A stretch of DNA of 64,000 nucleotides from Pseudobdellovibrionaceae bacterium. Its GTDB lineage: Bacteria; Bdellovibrionota; Bdellovibrionia; Bdellovibrionales; Bdellovibrionaceae. Location: assembly GCA_019637875.1 (NCBI GenBank), contig JAHBUW010000006.1, positions 124,001-188,000 on the forward strand, in the 5' to 3' direction. The position numbers and the translations under genes were made by a program. This document shows positions 16,427-25,376 of this stretch, one piece after another; within the stretch, counting starts at the first letter, position 1, and each line of letters starts with the position of its first letter. Under the pieces are notes generated by a model. The model ran no database searches and had not been told where the DNA came from. It saw only the letters and a list, made by a program, of their open reading frames with translations.

Positions 16427-17289
16427 TCCCAATGTTTCCAGCGCCGGTGAACCCACATCCACTGTTCCGGATGAGCGAGGATCAGCCTTTCCAGCACTGA
16501 GTTGTATTTTTGGGTCATTCCCTTCATTTGTAAATCTTTGTCGTCCGAGAAGTGCTCAATTTCCACAGGGGGGCCAAATGCCACATGAATCCGGAGATCT
16601 TCGCCATGATAGGTCCAGACCGGTACCACCGGCGCCCCCGTTTTCATCGCGAAAAGCGAAAGACCGTAGGCCGTCGCCGTCGGGCGACCAAAGAACTCCG
16701 TCGGGATTCCGTACGGTCGCCCCATGAACTGATCGATCACGAATACGACCGACTCGTTCGCCTTCAGCGCCTTCAGAATCTGGAACGCGTTGTCCCTCGC
16801 GTGGGGTTCGATCAGCTTCGTGCCCTTCGCCTCGCGCATCCCGAACCAGAAATCATTCGCCCACTTCACCTTGAAGCGCTTCGAAATCAAATTCAGCTTC
16901 CGACCCATCACCGGAAGTGCCACGGCGGCGATATCGCCGTTCCCCAGGTGAAGGCTCAAAAGCAGTACGCCCTTCCCTTTCGCCAAGGCGGCGTCGAGGT
17001 GCTCTTCGCCCTCGAGGACCACCCACTTCCGCACCCAGTCCGCATCCATCCCCGGGATCAGTAAAGTTTCGAAAAAGTTAAACCCCAGCCAGGAGAGCGA
17101 GCGTTTGATCAAACGCACCCGTTCGGCCTTCGGCAACTCCGGGAAAACAATTGTTATGTTCCGGTACAAAGTAAAGCGCCGGAAGCGGAACACATCCCAC
17201 CACAGCCATCCCAAAACGACGCCCCAGTACCACAGCCACCGCCGCGGAACCAAAGACAGCAGGAACGCCACGAACCTCGCTAAGGCCAC
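16423..17289 (-). CDS. LpxL/HtrB-family late acyltransferase
   Basis: Inner-membrane acyltransferase expected to add a secondary acyl chain to lipid A. The 288 residues include an N-terminal membrane anchor (about 5-35), the family HX4D catalytic motif as HLGNGD (H114, D119), a downstream IDQFMGRPYGIPTEFFG block, and a C-terminal PEQWMWVHRRWK that is typical of LpxL/LpxM. The GTG start lies inside the end of lpxK (10-base overlap). It cannot be assigned to LpxL, LpxM or LpxP from sequence alone. It belongs to the tightly coupled lpxB-lpxK-acyltransferase-DUF3108 run. Confidence 0.9.
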   Translation of the reverse strand: MALARFVAFLLSLVPRRWLWYWGVVLGWLWWDVFRFRRFTLYRNITIVFPELPKAERVRLIKRSLSWLGFNFFETLLIPGMDADWVRKWVVLEGEEHLDAALAKGKGVLLLSLHLGNGDIAAVALPVMGRKLNLISKRFKVKWANDFWFGMREAKGTKLIEPHARDNAFQILKALKANESVVFVIDQFMGRPYGIPTEFFGRPTATAYGLSLFAMKTGAPVVPVWTYHGEDLRIHVAFGPPVEIEHFSDDKDLQMKGMTQKYNSVLERLILAHPEQWMWVHRRWKHWE

Positions 17290-18335
17290 GGTCCCGCCTC
17301 AAGATTCGGCCGCACCCCCGAGTGGTGGACCCCCTGCAACTTCCTACGTGCCGCCGCGAAAAGACGCGCCTCTTCGCCCCGTGCATCCACGTCCAACCGC
17401 AAACTCACGAGTCGCGCCTCGCCCCGTAAAAGCGGACGCAGCTTCGTCTCGTCCTTCTCGGTCGTGAAGACGAGCCCATCCGGATGCCGCGCCCACCAGG
17501 CTCGCAAGCCCTCGACATCCCGAGCCGACCACGGATGGTGATCGCGCTCCGCCACCACCCAATCCAAAGGCCGCTGCAGCACCGACTCGACTTGCGCGCG
17601 CAGAACCTCGTTGCGGCCCACCGCCGACACCAGCGCCACCGGCCGACCAAATCCCAACTCCGCCATTCGCGACAAATCGCGAAAGCCGAAATGCAAATCC
17701 ATCACGACCGCGTCCGCCCGCACGTGCGGCGCGATCTTGGCCCGCAGCCTTTCGACGAACGCCGGCCGCGCCCAGTTCACCTTCGTCAATAAAACCGCAT
17801 CCGCCCGCCGCAGCGACGAGAAATCCTCGCGCAAACGTCCCGACGGCAAAAGCGTATCCCGCTCATCCGTCGCGTCGATCAGCACGATTTCAAAATCGCG
17901 CGCCAAGCGCCGATGCTGAAACCCATCGTCCAACAAAATCAAATCCGGTTTCACGTCTTGATAAGCCTGCAACGCCGTCCGCCACTTCACGGGCCCCGTG
18001 TAAACGAGCCCCCCCGCTTTCAGCGCGAGCTCGACCGCTTCATCGCCAAAGAGACTCGCGCCATCGGGCACGCCCAGCTGCACGGCCCGCGGCCCCCGCA
18101 ACTTCGTCCGGTAGCTGCGGGTCACGATCACGGGCCGCCGGTAGTCCCGCGCCAACGTCCGCGACAACCAGATCACCACGGGCGTCTTCCCGGTTCCGCC
18201 CATCGAGAGATTCCCGACCGAAACCACCGGCACCGGCAAACGCAAAGCTTCGCTAAACCCACCGTCGTAAGCCGCGTTCTTCATCACCGTGAGCCCGCGA
18301 TACAAGGGCACGAGCGCCCCCAGAAGTCCCGTCAC
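17280..18335 (-). CDS. lpxK: Tetraacyldisaccharide 4'-kinase LpxK
   Basis: Membrane-associated kinase adding the 4'-phosphate to the lipid A disaccharide precursor. The 351 residues start with a short hydrophobic anchor and have the LpxK P-loop GNLSMGGTGKTP (41-52), the LLDDGFQHRRL motif and a C-terminal TTEKDETKL block; length and order are normal. The GTG start overlaps the lpxB stop (GTGA). Its presence indicates a 4'-phosphorylated intermediate, which is worth noting because some predatory relatives are reported to have lipid A without phosphate. Confidence 0.94.
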   Translation of the reverse strand: MTGLLGALVPLYRGLTVMKNAAYDGGFSEALRLPVPVVSVGNLSMGGTGKTPVVIWLSRTLARDYRRPVIVTRSYRTKLRGPRAVQLGVPDGASLFGDEAVELALKAGGLVYTGPVKWRTALQAYQDVKPDLILLDDGFQHRRLARDFEIVLIDATDERDTLLPSGRLREDFSSLRRADAVLLTKVNWARPAFVERLRAKIAPHVRADAVVMDLHFGFRDLSRMAELGFGRPVALVSAVGRNEVLRAQVESVLQRPLDWVVAERDHHPWSARDVEGLRAWWARHPDGLVFTTEKDETKLRPLLRGEARLVSLRLDVDARGEEARLFAAARRKLQGVHHSGVRPNLEAGPWP

Positions 18336-19537
18336 CGCAAGAATTCCTCAACCGCCGCCGCCACGCGAGCCGTCGCGCCCCTGTCCCCCAGCTCTTTGCG
18401 TAAAGAGTGAAGATCTTCGCGCACCTTCGCCGTGTAAGCGGGGTCATCGAGATAACGTTTCATCAACGAGTAAAGCTCATCCGCCGAAGCCCCGCCCTGC
18501 CAACGCTCGGGCACCACTTCGCGGTTCTTGATCAGATTCACGATCCCGAAAAATTTCACGCCCCGGACCACCAGGCGCGCCAGAAGGCCCGTCAAGAAGG
18601 TCATCCGGTACATCACGACCATCGGCTTTTCCAGAAGGCCCACCATCAATGTCGCCGTCCCCGACGCCGCCAGCACGAAGTCGGACAGATGGATCATCTC
18701 GAACGGCTCATCCTTCTGCACGATGATCGGAAAATTCACGTCGTCCATCAACGCTTGCAGCTGCTCTTTTTCGAACGTCGGCGCCACCATTAGCAGCACG
18801 CGGATGTTTTTGTAGTTCTTGTACAGACGGCGCGCGACTTCGATCTGGATGTCGAAGTGCCGCTTGATCTCGCCCCGCCGCGACCCCGGCATCAGACCGA
18901 TCACGATATCGTCATCACCGATGCCGCAACGGTTCCGGTGAGTTTTGCGATAGACGGGCTCGTAGTATTTGTCCTGAATCTCGTCGAGAATGGGGTGCCC
19001 CACGAACTCGTACGGCACGCCCTTTTCCTTGTAGAAAGGCACCTCGAACGGGAACAGCAGCAGCACTTTGCGGCAGTATTTTTTGATCGTCTTCACCCGT
19101 CCCTTGCGCCAAGCCCACACCTGGGGGCTCACGTAGTAGACGACCGGGATTCCCAGCGCGTGCAGCTTTTTGGAAAGCATCAAATTGAATTCCGGATAAT
19201 CGAGCACGATGACGAGCTTGGGACGGCGTCGCGCGGCCTCTTCGACCAAACGATTGAAAACGCCCTTCAACAGATCCCACTGCTCGATGATTTCTTGCGC
19301 GCCGACGACGGCCATCTCTTCGGACTTGCCGATGCGTTCAAGGCCGAGCGCTTCCATCTCTTTCGTTCCGACACCGAAGAACTTGAGACCACGGTTCTGC
19401 GAACGCCAATACTCCATCAAACGTTGCGCAAAGAGCGCCGACGACGCTTCGGCTGCGACGAACATCACGCTGTCTTCACGCGCCGGCAAATTCACGGAAC
19501 TGCCGCCGACGCCATTCGCGCCGCCCACGTCACTCAC
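18332..19537 (-). CDS. lpxB: Lipid A disaccharide synthase LpxB
   Basis: GT-B glycosyltransferase (family 19) joining UDP-diacylglucosamine and lipid X to the lipid A disaccharide. The 401-residue protein carries the family motifs MFVAAEASSALFAQRL, VVYYVSPQVWAWRKGR, a block from LLLFPFEVPFY to VGHPILDE, and GLMPGSRRGEIKRH. The first 20 residues are a variable extension; the GTG start overlaps the stop of the oxidoreductase gene (GTGA), which fixes it. It is co-translated with lpxK. Confidence 0.95.
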   Translation of the reverse strand: MSDVGGANGVGGSSVNLPAREDSVMFVAAEASSALFAQRLMEYWRSQNRGLKFFGVGTKEMEALGLERIGKSEEMAVVGAQEIIEQWDLLKGVFNRLVEEAARRRPKLVIVLDYPEFNLMLSKKLHALGIPVVYYVSPQVWAWRKGRVKTIKKYCRKVLLLFPFEVPFYKEKGVPYEFVGHPILDEIQDKYYEPVYRKTHRNRCGIGDDDIVIGLMPGSRRGEIKRHFDIQIEVARRLYKNYKNIRVLLMVAPTFEKEQLQALMDDVNFPIIVQKDEPFEMIHLSDFVLAASGTATLMVGLLEKPMVVMYRMTFLTGLLARLVVRGVKFFGIVNLIKNREVVPERWQGGASADELYSLMKRYLDDPAYTAKVREDLHSLRKELGDRGATARVAAAVEEFLR

Positions 19538-20460
19538 TTGGAGATCCGTTCTTCCACTTGCAGTGCCAAATCCAAAGCCTTACGACCTTGATCGCCCGTA
19601 ATCCACGGCAAAGCACCGCCGCCGATGGCGCTCACGAAACCTTCGGTTTCCAAGAACAGATGATCGGCCTTCGCCAAAGTCTCGACGCGTTTACGGCGGG
19701 GTTCTTCCTGACCCGAAGCCCACTCGAGCTCTTCCACGTCCATCGTTTGGAAGTTCCCCGTGAAATTCGTGAGCCCCTCGACCCCGCGCACGACCCGGGT
19801 CATCGCCGACGCCGTCCGCGACGCCGACACGCGCACGCACGCCCCCGACATCGTTTTGAATTCGGCCTCGGCCCAATCCAAAGTTTCGGAGTGCATGCGC
19901 CCCCCGACCGCCGAAACGAGCTTCAGGTCTTCCTTCACCCAGTTCAAAGCAAGATCCAGATCGTGGATCATCAGATCCAGAACGACCGAGACGTCGCTCC
20001 CGCGCAACTTGAACGGCGCGTGACGACGGAACTCCAAAAATTTCGCTTTCGCATACTTCGGCGCCAGATCGCGGAACACGGGATTGAAACGCTCGGAGTG
20101 GCCGACCGCCAAAACCAGCTTCTTCTCTTTCGCGATTTGGCAAAGTTCGTTCGCTTCGGCCAAAGACACCGTCATCGGTTTTTCCACATTGGTGTGGAAA
20201 CCGGCGAGCAGCGCTTTCTTCGCGAGTTCGAAATGGGTTTTGGTCGTCGAAGCGACCGCGACCGCGTCGACGTGACCCTTCAGCTCATCGAAAGAGCCGA
20301 AGGCCTTCACGCCCAGCTCTTCCGCGACGAACCGACCGCGCGCCGGATCGAAATCCAGAACGCCCACGAGCTGACACTTTCCCTGTTCCGTGAGTTGTTT
20401 GTACTTTTGCGCGTGGAACCGGCCCAGATAGCCGACCCCGATGACCGCCGTCCGCAACAT
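19534..20460 (-). CDS. Gfo/Idh/MocA oxidoreductase, GnnA candidate
   Basis: NAD(P)-dependent sugar oxidoreductase of 308 residues: N-terminal Rossmann motif VIGVGYLG, the family EKP motif (93-95) with the catalytic lysine, and a HDLDLA motif (166-171) in the C-terminal domain. It lies between lpxA and lpxB. In Acidithiobacillus ferrooxidans this position holds GnnA, which oxidises the 3'' position of UDP-GlcNAc on the way to UDP-GlcNAc3N, the diamino sugar precursor for lipid A with only amide-linked primary chains. That role here is inferred from position and family. The partner aminotransferase GnnB is not in the window. The start ATG has GGAGG five bases upstream. Confidence 0.8.
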   Translation of the reverse strand: MLRTAVIGVGYLGRFHAQKYKQLTEQGKCQLVGVLDFDPARGRFVAEELGVKAFGSFDELKGHVDAVAVASTTKTHFELAKKALLAGFHTNVEKPMTVSLAEANELCQIAKEKKLVLAVGHSERFNPVFRDLAPKYAKAKFLEFRRHAPFKLRGSDVSVVLDLMIHDLDLALNWVKEDLKLVSAVGGRMHSETLDWAEAEFKTMSGACVRVSASRTASAMTRVVRGVEGLTNFTGNFQTMDVEELEWASGQEEPRRKRVETLAKADHLFLETEGFVSAIGGGALPWITGDQGRKALDLALQVEERISK

Positions 20461-20485
20461 GGGACCTCCACTGACGAGACTCGAA

Positions 20486-21268
20486 TTACTTCGCGATCCC
20501 CCGTTTGGACGACCGGATGAAGTTCACGAGGTAAGATAAGTTTTCACTCGGCGTGCACTCACGCTCGATGCGGGCGATGCCCTCTTCGATCGTGTCCGAG
20601 CCCATAAGGATAATACGAATCGCGCGGTGGATGTTTTCGACCTCGTCGGACGAATACCCCTTACGCAACAGACCCACTTTGTTCGTCGCCCGGCAGACCG
20701 CGTAGTTTCCCTGCGCGCGCGAGAACGGCAAAATGTCTTTATTCACGACCGAAGACCCCGCGATGAACGAGTTCTTGCCGACCATGGTGTTTTGGTTGAA
20801 CGCGCAGACTCCGCCAATGGTGACGTTGTCCTCGATCACCGAATGTCCCGCGATGTGCGTATCGTTGGCGATGACGACGTGATTGCCGATCCGGCAATCG
20901 TGACCGATGTGCGTGTACGCCATCAGGTAGTTGTGATCGCCGACCACGGTTTCCCGCGTCGCTTTGGTCGTCGCGATGTTCACCGTCGAGAACTCACGGA
21001 AGGTATTGTGGTTCCCGATGATGAGCTTCGTCGGTTCGGCTTTGTAGGTAATGTCTTGCGGCGGTCCGCCGATGACGGCGCCCGGGGCGAAGGTGTTGCC
21101 TTCGCCGATTTCCATGATTCCGTAGCGCGAGCCGAGGGTCACATGACCCTCGACAAATGTTCCGCGGCCGATCTTCACTTTGCCTTGGATCAGGCAGTAG
21201 GGTCCGATCTCGACATCTTCAGCAATCTCGACCTCGGGGCCGATGACGGAGCTGGGATGGATCTTCAT
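20486..21268 (-). CDS. lpxA: Acyl-ACP:UDP-GlcNAc acyltransferase LpxA
   Basis: Cytoplasmic trimeric left-handed beta-helix enzyme, first step of lipid A synthesis. The 260 residues show many hexapeptide repeats from 1 to about 190 and a helical C-terminus, the normal size. The catalytic base corresponding to E. coli His125 is present (THIGHD, H123), as are H120 and H142. The position corresponding to E. coli His160, in the usual HQF motif, is Asn in the sequence AFNQN. This change, next to a GnnA-like gene, may mark use of UDP-GlcNAc3N. It starts five bases after skp. Confidence 0.94.
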   Translation of the reverse strand: MKIHPSSVIGPEVEIAEDVEIGPYCLIQGKVKIGRGTFVEGHVTLGSRYGIMEIGEGNTFAPGAVIGGPPQDITYKAEPTKLIIGNHNTFREFSTVNIATTKATRETVVGDHNYLMAYTHIGHDCRIGNHVVIANDTHIAGHSVIEDNVTIGGVCAFNQNTMVGKNSFIAGSSVVNKDILPFSRAQGNYAVCRATNKVGLLRKGYSSDEVENIHRAIRIILMGSDTIEEGIARIERECTPSENLSYLVNFIRSSKRGIAK

Positions 21269-21273
21269 AGGAA

Positions 21274-21777
21274 TTACTTCGCTTTCTCAAACGCCTTCAC
21301 GACATCGTCAGTCAAATCTGCGTCCGCCACCGAGAACAAAACGTTCTGCGCTTTCTTCTCGAGAACCATGGCGTAGCCTTTTTCTTTCGCGACGGATTCG
21401 ATCACGCCCTTCATCTTTTCGAGGATCGGGCCGACCAGCTCTTCTTCCTTCTTCTGGATTTCCATTTGGTTCTCGCCGACCTGCTTTTGGAACTTCATCA
21501 TCTCTTCTTGGAGTTCCATCTGCTTCTTGCCGAGAACTTCTTCCGACAGAACGGATTTTTTCTTTTCCAGATCTTGGCCCATCTTTTCGATGTCGGCTTT
21601 TTTCTTATCCAGAGTGTCTTTGCGCTTTTTGAACTCGCCATCCAAAGTCGCCTTCGCTTTTTTACCTTGCGAAGTCGCCTGCACGGCTTTTTGGACGTCC
21701 ACGAAACCCACCTTTTGCGCCAAAGCGGGAGCAGCCATCAACAGAGTCACTGCGGTTGCGGTCAGAAAACGGGTCAT
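21274..21777 (-). CDS. skp: Periplasmic chaperone Skp/OmpH family
   Basis: Exported 167-residue chaperone that holds unfolded outer-membrane proteins before delivery to BamA. A Sec signal peptide (MTRFLTATAVTLLMAAPALA) is followed by KVGFVDVQKA, the typical OmpH beginning, then a long Lys/Glu-rich helical region (about 40-125) forming the tentacles, and a C-terminal VVKAFEKAK. The start has AGGAGG five bases upstream. It lies 31 bp after bamA and 5 bp before lpxA, the classical bamA-skp-lpxA order but without lpxD and fabZ. Confidence 0.93.
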   Translation of the reverse strand: MTRFLTATAVTLLMAAPALAQKVGFVDVQKAVQATSQGKKAKATLDGEFKKRKDTLDKKKADIEKMGQDLEKKKSVLSEEVLGKKQMELQEEMMKFQKQVGENQMEIQKKEEELVGPILEKMKGVIESVAKEKGYAMVLEKKAQNVLFSVADADLTDDVVKAFEKAK

Positions 21778-21808
21778 GAATACCTCCTGTATAATAAACT
21801 ACGAAATT

Positions 21809-24454
21809 TTAGAAAGGCGCGCCGATCGAGAATTCGAACACCACCGGGTCCGGCGCCACTTCCAGCGTCCGGAGCGGGAAACCCCACTCGAAACGCAAAG
21901 GCCCGATCGGCGAGAACCAACGGAATCCAAAACCGACGTTGCTATAGAATTTGTCCGCGCCGATCACGTCCTCGGCCTGACCGACGTCGAAGAAACCGAC
22001 GCCCTTGATCCCCGCCTCGGCGATCAGGGGGAACTCGAACTCCATTTGATAGAGGAGCTGCTGTTTTCCACCGAACGGCACCTGCGCGCGGCGAGCGGCG
22101 TCTTCCGCGTTGATTCCGCGACCGATCAAGAAGTCGTAGGTCTTTTGCGAGTACACCGTCTTACCGACGCGGAAGAACTGGTAACCACGCAGACTGTAGG
22201 GTCCCCCGAGCAGGAAAAGCTCGTTGAACGGAGGTTCTTTGCCATCCTCGTGACTATTGATGAACGAGTAGCTCAGGTTGTTCCGCCACACGACTTCCCA
22301 GAAAAGCTTTTTGTAGTAACGAGCGACGTTCGTCCCTTTTGAGTATTTCAGATCCCCACCGAGACCCGCGTACTCCAGCGACGTCGAGAAGAACACGCCC
22401 TTCGACGGCGAGAAGCGGTCATCACGACGATCGTATTCCAAAATCCCGGTCACCGACGACGTCACACCCGACGCCGTCGAAAGCGGGAACAGCGCCTGAT
22501 CGGTCGTGATGTTATTGTTCACGTCCTTCATGACTTCGAGATTCGTCTGATCCAAACGGTAACGGACCGAACCGAACAGGAACTCGCCCAAGGGGTGACC
22601 GAAACGGAATGCGCCACCGCGGCGGTTTTCGTAGTATTCGTAACGATCCGACAAACTTTGATAGACGTCGAAACCCAGCGACCACTCGGTATCCAAGAAG
22701 TAAGGCTCGGTGAAGTTCAGGTTATAGACCTGTGCCAAATCCGAGATATTCAAGCCCGCGCTGAGCTTCTGCCCTTTACCCAGGAAGTTCGACTGGTTGA
22801 TCTGCCCTTGCAGGGTGAACTTCGTCGCCGACCCGTAACCCGCGCCCAACTGAATCGAGCCCGTATTCCGTTCCTTGACCGAAATGTCGATGTTCAAAAC
22901 ATCGGGACGATCCGGCGGCGTGGAGGTGCGGAAGTTCACCTCGTCGAAGAAACCCAAACGCTGCACGTTTTCGAGCGATTCACGGCGGCGGGTCTCGTTG
23001 TAGAGCTCGCCTTCTTTGATCTTCAGCTCGCGGCGCACGACCTTGTCGCGGGTCTTCGAGTTGCCGACGACGTTGATCTGACCGAAATAGACCTGCGAGC
23101 CTTTGTCGAACTCGAAGGTCACGTCCACTTTGCGTTCTTGTTCATTGATCCGCGTCCGCGGAATGATGTTCGCGAACGCGTAACCCAAATCACCGTACTT
23201 TGCCTGCAGGGTGCTCAAGTCTTTTTGTAGAACGTCGTAGCTGAAGACATCGCGTTTATTGATCTCGATCGCTTCGCCGAGCTCATCGCGCGGGAACAGC
23301 AAGTCACCCGCGAAATCGATTTCACCCACGTTGAACTGTTCGCCCTCTTCCACGCGGATCGTGATGTAGATCGTTTTTTTGTCCGGGGTCACGTAGACCT
23401 GCGGACGATCGATCTTCACCTGGACGAAACCTTCATTGAAATACAGGAAGCGCAAGATCTGCGTGTCGCGATCGAACGCATCTTGTTTGTACGAACCCGA
23501 ACCGCTGAGGAAGCTGAAGAAGCCGCCCTCTTGGGTCATCATCCGCCCCTTCAGGAAACCGTCTTTCAGTTTGCGGTTCCCGAGGAAGGTGATCTTCTTC
23601 ACGCGGACTTTGTCGTTTTCGCTGATCTTGAACAGGATTTTGACCGTCTCGTCTTTCGTGACGTCGATCACCTGGGGCTCGATCCGCGCCAGGAAGTAAC
23701 CCTTGTCCTCGTAGAGCTTTTGGATTTTTTCGACCGCGTCGCGCACCTTGGTCATGTTCAGAAGCTCGAACATCTTGATATTCGCGGCTTCCTTCAACTC
23801 ATCGGTTTTGATTTCATCTTGGCCTTCGAAAGAGATCTCGACGACCGAAGGCTTCTCGACCACTTTGAAGATGAGTTCGGTTTGATCGGCGGTTCCATCG
23901 CGCAGCACCTGCACGTCATAGAAAAAACCGCTCTTGAAGATCGACTGCACGTCTTCGCGGATCATCTCCATGGTCCACGGCGAGCCCACCGCGAGTTTCA
24001 TCCGCGCGGTGACGGCATCGGGTTCGATCTTGCGGTGGCCTTCGATCGTGATCTTCGCGACCCGTCCCGAAGCTTCCACCGGGGCCGGTACGGCCTTCGC
24101 CGTGCGCGGCTTGCGCGCGTTGGGTTTTGCGGGAGCGGCATTGGGGCGAACACGGCGATTCGCCGCCGGTTTCGCCGGCCGCGTCCCCGTCGGCCGCGCT
24201 TGCGCCGGGTCGCGATCCGCGACCTCCGTCAGCTCACCGCCCAGATCATCGATGCTGGCAGGCGCACGCTTCGGTTTCGGGACCGAAGTTTCGGAAGGCG
24301 CGGAGGTTTCGGTGGATTCCGACGCTGCAGGCAAAGCCGGGGCGCCGTTCAAAAATTCCGTCTCCTCCGAAGAGGTGCGAGCGTCTTGGGCGAAAACCAC
24401 CGTCGACTGCAGTGAAACTGCGCAAACGAGCGCAAAACACAGCGAAGACTGCAT
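21809..24454 (-). CDS. bamA: Outer-membrane assembly factor BamA
   Basis: Omp85 protein that inserts beta-barrel proteins into the outer membrane. After a signal peptide (core CFALVCAVSLQSTVVFA) there is a Pro/Ala-rich spacer of about 110 residues, longer than in E. coli BamA, then POTRA domains (about five, to near residue 500) and the C-terminal barrel, ending in a beta signal-like strand with terminal F. The barrel includes LFLLGGPYSLRGYQF, the conserved (V/I)RG(F/Y) loop 6 motif. The ATG at 24454 starts the signal peptide; in-frame TTG (24544) and GTG (24529) would add 25-30 residues and cannot be excluded, since no start has a strong ribosome site. Confidence 0.93.
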   Translation of the reverse strand: MQSSLCFALVCAVSLQSTVVFAQDARTSSEETEFLNGAPALPAASESTETSAPSETSVPKPKRAPASIDDLGGELTEVADRDPAQARPTGTRPAKPAANRRVRPNAAPAKPNARKPRTAKAVPAPVEASGRVAKITIEGHRKIEPDAVTARMKLAVGSPWTMEMIREDVQSIFKSGFFYDVQVLRDGTADQTELIFKVVEKPSVVEISFEGQDEIKTDELKEAANIKMFELLNMTKVRDAVEKIQKLYEDKGYFLARIEPQVIDVTKDETVKILFKISENDKVRVKKITFLGNRKLKDGFLKGRMMTQEGGFFSFLSGSGSYKQDAFDRDTQILRFLYFNEGFVQVKIDRPQVYVTPDKKTIYITIRVEEGEQFNVGEIDFAGDLLFPRDELGEAIEINKRDVFSYDVLQKDLSTLQAKYGDLGYAFANIIPRTRINEQERKVDVTFEFDKGSQVYFGQINVVGNSKTRDKVVRRELKIKEGELYNETRRRESLENVQRLGFFDEVNFRTSTPPDRPDVLNIDISVKERNTGSIQLGAGYGSATKFTLQGQINQSNFLGKGQKLSAGLNISDLAQVYNLNFTEPYFLDTEWSLGFDVYQSLSDRYEYYENRRGGAFRFGHPLGEFLFGSVRYRLDQTNLEVMKDVNNNITTDQALFPLSTASGVTSSVTGILEYDRRDDRFSPSKGVFFSTSLEYAGLGGDLKYSKGTNVARYYKKLFWEVVWRNNLSYSFINSHEDGKEPPFNELFLLGGPYSLRGYQFFRVGKTVYSQKTYDFLIGRGINAEDAARRAQVPFGGKQQLLYQMEFEFPLIAEAGIKGVGFFDVGQAEDVIGADKFYSNVGFGFRWFSPIGPLRFEWGFPLRTLEVAPDPVVFEFSIGAPF

Positions 24455-24617
24455 CAAAGAAAAGCAAACACCACGACTCTCAACGAGAGGCGCCGGTTGG
24501 TTCAAGGAAAGCTGTCGCGAAAAGAGCACATCGACCAGTTTCAAAAAAGTTCCGCCGTCATCACTGTTCTCGGTGAGAAAACCCTATGATCTTCACTATT
24601 TATCTTTAACCGGCGTG

Positions 24618-24646
24618 AGCCTAACAAGGGCCATAGGCCTTGTCAA
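24618..24646 (-). promoter_or_regulatory. Putative sigma-70 promoter for bamA block
   Basis: On the minus strand a perfect -35 box TTGACA (24646-24641) is followed after 17 bases by TAGGCT (24623-24618). The spacer contains a near-palindrome, CAAGGCC facing GGCCCTTG, which could be an operator. Transcription would start near 24611, 157 bases before the chosen bamA start. It lies in the 238-bp gap after lolD, the largest gap of the block, which suggests bamA can be expressed independently of prfB-lolC-lolD. Confidence 0.5.
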
Positions 24647-24692
24647 AATCAAAGACCTGTCCTTCGCCTGTGCAGGCGCGTCAGTCGAAGAC

Positions 24693-25376
24693 TCACCGGG
24701 TTTCGACGAACTTCCCGTCCACGATTCGCAACGTCCGCGTGAACTTTTGCGCGAACTGCAAATCGTGCGTCACGACGATCAACGTCAGTCCGTATTTTTC
24801 CTTCAAATGGAAAAAGAGGTTCTGGATGATCTGCGAATTTTGCGAGTCGAGGTTCCCCGTCGGCTCATCCGCGAAGAGAATGCGCGGCCGCCGCACGAGC
24901 GCGCGCGCGATGGCGACCCGCTGAAGTTCCCCCCCCGAAAGCTCGTTCGGAAAGTGATCCGCCCGCGCCGCGAGCCCCAGCATGTCCAAAAGTTCCAGCG
25001 CCTTGATCTTGGCCGAAGCCTTGGAGTCGCCCGCGATGCGACTGGGAATCATGACGTTTTCGACCGCCGTGAACTCCGCCAAAAGATGGTGAAACTGAAA
25101 GACGAAACCCATCTCGCGATTGCGCAGTTTCGCGACTTCCTCGTCCGACAACTCCATCACGTTCGTTTCGCCGAAGTAAAGTTCCCCCTCGTTCGGTCGA
25201 TCCAAGGTCCCCAGGATGTGCAACAGCGTCGACTTCCCCGCCCCGCTGGAGCCGACGATCCCGATGGATTCGCCCGCCTTCACGTCGATATCGACGCCGC
25301 GGAGGATTTCGAGTTCGGAGGTGCCTTGGGCGAAGTGTTTGCGCAGTCCGATTCCGCGAACCAAAATTTCACTCAT
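24693..25376 (-). CDS. lolD: Lipoprotein-releasing ABC transporter ATPase LolD
   Basis: Cytoplasmic ATPase of the LolCDE-type complex that extracts lipoproteins from the inner membrane. The 227 residues contain Walker A GSSGAGKST, Q-loop FQFHHLL, signature LSGGELQRVAIARAL, Walker B ILFADEPTGNLD and the H-loop THD. The ATG at 25376, with AAGGA seven bases upstream, overlaps the lolC end by eight bases and is preferred to an upstream in-frame start. Family members of this size also serve FtsX- and MacB-type permeases; the lolC neighbour decides the assignment. Confidence 0.93.
   Translation of the reverse strand: MSEILVRGIGLRKHFAQGTSELEILRGVDIDVKAGESIGIVGSSGAGKSTLLHILGTLDRPNEGELYFGETNVMELSDEEVAKLRNREMGFVFQFHHLLAEFTAVENVMIPSRIAGDSKASAKIKALELLDMLGLAARADHFPNELSGGELQRVAIARALVRRPRILFADEPTGNLDSQNSQIIQNLFFHLKEKYGLTLIVVTHDLQFAQKFTRTLRIVDGKFVETR

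Noticed and set aside
24665-24678. Hairpin CGCCTGTGCAGGCG after lolD as a terminator
   Set aside because: Short stem and no T-run on the minus strand.
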